Assembly: GCA_002337545.1 (NCBI GenBank) | Contig: DDGE01000054.1 | Span: 1 to 8,483 of the forward strand | Origin: Phycisphaerales bacterium UBA1910 | GTDB taxonomy: Bacteria > Planctomycetota > Phycisphaerae > Phycisphaerales > UBA1924 | DNA length: 8,483 nucleotides | Reading direction: 5' to 3' | Part shown: positions 7,049 to 8,483 of the stretch, piece after piece | How positions within the stretch are numbered: the first letter of the stretch is position 1 | How the letters are laid out: each line of letters opens with the position of its first letter | The notes under the pieces: model-generated | What the model was told of the DNA's origin: nothing | Seen by the model: only the letters and a program-made list of their open reading frames with translations | Database searches by the model: none | Made by a program: the position numbers and the translations under genes

Positions 7049-7078
7049 AAATCCAGATATCACCATGAGATTCACATC

Positions 7079-8386
7079 ATGAACACAACAACACTCATCA
7101 CGACACTCGCCATCGCTGCCTGCGGCGCGTTGGCGCAGGACCTTGAGCACACCGCACCCGCCCAGTCCAGCCCCGTGTTCCTCGTGGGCGCGACCGTGCA
7201 CACCGTTTCGGGCGACACCATCGAGAACGGCGTCGTCTCCTTCTCCGACGGGATCATCGGCATCGTCGGCAAGGCCGACGACATCATGCCGCGCATCTCA
7301 CTCGGTCCCGACACGCAGCTCATCGACCTCTCGGGCAAGCACCTCTACCCGGGCCTCATCGATTCGGTGACCATCCTTGGGCTCGAGGAGGTCTCCGCCG
7401 TCCGCGCCACCCGCGACACCAACGAAGTCGGCGACATGACCCCCGAGGTCCGGGCCTATGTCGCCGTCAACCCCGACTCGACCGTCATCCCCACCGCGCG
7501 GACGAACGGGATCCTCACCTTCGGGGTCTTCCCGACCGGCGGGACCATCCCGGGTCGCGCCTCGATTCTCAAGGCCGACGGCTGGACCACCGAGGACCTG
7601 GCCATCGAACGGGACGCCGGCGTGATCATCAGCTGGCCTCGCATGCGCTACACCGGGGACAACGCGAAACGCCAACGCGAACGACGCGACGAACGCATCG
7701 CGAACCTCGACACCGTCTTCGCCAATGCCGCTGCTTACGCCGCCGAGCACGACCTGCGTGATCTGAAACTCGAAGCGCTGGGCACCGTCCTCGATTCCGC
7801 GGAGGACCAGAACCCCGTCTTCATCAACGCGAACGATTACGACCAGATCACCGCCGCCGTCAACTGGGCGATCGATACCGGGCTCAAGCCCGTCATCGTC
7901 GGCGGGCGCGACGCGCACCTCTGCACCGATCTGCTCGCCTCCACCGACACCCCGGTCATCATCGGCGGCACCTACGGGTTCCCCAAACGAAACGATGGGG
8001 CCTACGACGAGCCGTACACGCTGCCCGCCAAGCTCGAAGCTGCGGGTGTGAAGTGGTCGCTGACCATGTCCGGGCGTTTCGCGCACGAGCGGAACCTGCC
8101 CGAGGCGATGGGCATCTCGGTGGCCCATGGGCTCGATCATGACGCCGCGCTGCGGGGCATCACCCTGAGCGCCGCCGAGATCCTCGGCGTGGGCAACGAG
8201 CTCGGTTCCATCGAACCTGGCAAGCACGCGACGCTCGTCGTGACCGATGGCGACATCCTCGATGTCACTTCCATCGTCGAGCATGCGTGGATCTCTGGCT
8301 CCAAGATCGACCTGACCAACAAGCAGACCGAGCTTCGCGACAAGTATCGCGAGAAGTACCGCCAGCTCGAACTGATCGAGGAATGA
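7079..8386 (+). CDS. Exported amidohydrolase-like protein, metal site lost
   Basis: A 435-residue protein. The N-terminus is a short hydrophobic export signal: cleavage ALA|Q after residue 19 is possible, but IAAC at 12-15 also fits a lipobox, so it may be a lipoprotein. The rest resembles one amidohydrolase unit: a composite beta-domain start (VFLVGATVHTV), then LYPGLIDSVTI, where V97 and I99 stand in place of the HxH His, MTPEVRAY, a GTIPGRASIL segment matching the GQS region of the active unit, and an ending with LSAAEILGVGNELGSIEPGKHATLVV. At the place of the final metal-binding Asp it reads TMSGRF. It is probably not a classical metal hydrolase and may partner the upstream enzyme. Start 7079 is chosen over the in-frame ATG at 6989, because that extension would translate the intergenic repeat. 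GAGA at 7067-7070 is a weak Shine-Dalgarno. Confidence 0.83.
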   Translation: MNTTTLITTLAIAACGALAQDLEHTAPAQSSPVFLVGATVHTVSGDTIENGVVSFSDGIIGIVGKADDIMPRISLGPDTQLIDLSGKHLYPGLIDSVTILGLEEVSAVRATRDTNEVGDMTPEVRAYVAVNPDSTVIPTARTNGILTFGVFPTGGTIPGRASILKADGWTTEDLAIERDAGVIISWPRMRYTGDNAKRQRERRDERIANLDTVFANAAAYAAEHDLRDLKLEALGTVLDSAEDQNPVFINANDYDQITAAVNWAIDTGLKPVIVGGRDAHLCTDLLASTDTPVIIGGTYGFPKRNDGAYDEPYTLPAKLEAAGVKWSLTMSGRFAHERNLPEAMGISVAHGLDHDAALRGITLSAAEILGVGNELGSIEPGKHATLVVTDGDILDVTSIVEHAWISGSKIDLTNKQTELRDKYREKYRQLELIEE

Positions 8387-8412
8387 GACTGAAACCTGTT
8401 GTTCGATTCAAG

Positions 8413-8438
8413 CCGCGGCCGAGTGTCGCGGTTTTTTT
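8413..8438 (+). terminator. Intrinsic terminator after the amidohydrolase locus
   Basis: CCGCGGC (8413-8419) pairs with GTCGCGG (8425-8431) with one G-U pair and a 5-nt loop, followed by seven T (8432-8438). It lies 26 nt after the stop of the amidohydrolase-like gene and ends plus-strand transcription of the locus. Confidence 0.85.
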
Positions 8439-8483
8439 ATCGCATCACAAACTCATCCTGCAGCACCACCGCCTCGCCGTCCG
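8437..8483 (-). CDS. C-terminal end of a convergent gene (partial)
   Basis: On the minus strand one frame reads from the window edge as DGEAVVLQDEFVMR and then TAA (8437-8439). The codons are G/C-rich in third position (GAC GGC GAG GCG GTG GTG CTG CAG), like the rest of the window, while the other two minus-strand frames contain stops or Arg/Trp/Cys-rich runs. This fits the last 14 codons of a gene entering from the right. It is too short to assign a family. Its stop codon overlaps the T-run of the plus-strand terminator. Confidence 0.5.
   Translation of the reverse strand, partial: DGEAVVLQDEFVMR

Noticed and set aside
6989..7078. An in-frame upstream start for the second amidohydrolase-like gene
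   Set aside because: The extension translates the REP-like repeat (peptide RRDACAT), a common source of false N-termini, and the export signal begins at 7079.
5057..7201. A 714-codon open frame on the minus strand opposite the large amidohydrolase
   Set aside because: It mirrors the codon bias of the plus-strand gene, is dominated by Val, Gly, Asp and Glu, shows no domain, and has no ribosome binding site. It is an antisense shadow, as is the 398-codon frame at 3683-4879.
7298..8284. A 328-codon minus-strand frame opposite the second amidohydrolase-like gene
   Set aside because: It has the same antisense composition (Gly/Val/Asp-rich, no motifs) and lies wholly inside a well-supported gene.

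Overview
The window is a GC-rich bacterial chromosomal segment with strong G/C third-position codon use. Several things together suggest a planctomycete, possibly of the Phycisphaerae: a pyrophosphate-type phosphofructokinase, a small membrane protein with a CPxC...CPxC zinc ribbon, exported amidohydrolases, and an intergenic repeat built from GCACAGGCG...CGCCTGTGC hairpins. This assignment is an inference from gene content, not from a marker gene.

Left part (1-2170, plus strand): two adjacent DUF1579-family genes, the first exported and the second apparently cytosolic, end at a clear intrinsic terminator. A YciI-like gene and a zinc-ribbon membrane protein follow, separated by 3 nt. Middle (2182-3441, minus strand): a PPi-dependent 6-phosphofructokinase lies tail-to-tail with the zinc-ribbon gene and head-to-head with the amidohydrolase locus. 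The 184-bp divergent intergenic region between PFK and the amidohydrolase holds a perfect 7-7-7 dyad that looks like an operator.

Right part (3626-8386, plus strand): a two-gene amidohydrolase locus. The first gene encodes an exported 1116-residue protein. It contains an amidohydrolase-like unit that has lost its HxH metal motif, two roughly 95-residue repeats each opening with a GTW motif, a second amidohydrolase unit with an intact metal site, and a tail rich in His with a CGC motif. The second gene encodes an exported 435-residue amidohydrolase-like protein that has also lost HxH. The locus therefore carries three related units with only one apparently catalytic. A perfect 25-bp inverted repeat made of two hairpins (REP-doublet or REPIN-like) separates the two genes, and an intrinsic terminator closes the locus. 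At the right edge there seems to be the last 14 codons of a convergent minus-strand gene.

The genes do not form one recognisable pathway. The most interesting part is the three-unit amidohydrolase locus with its two presumed pseudoenzyme units and metal-binding-like tail. I see no CRISPR array, tRNA, rRNA, transposase or phage gene.
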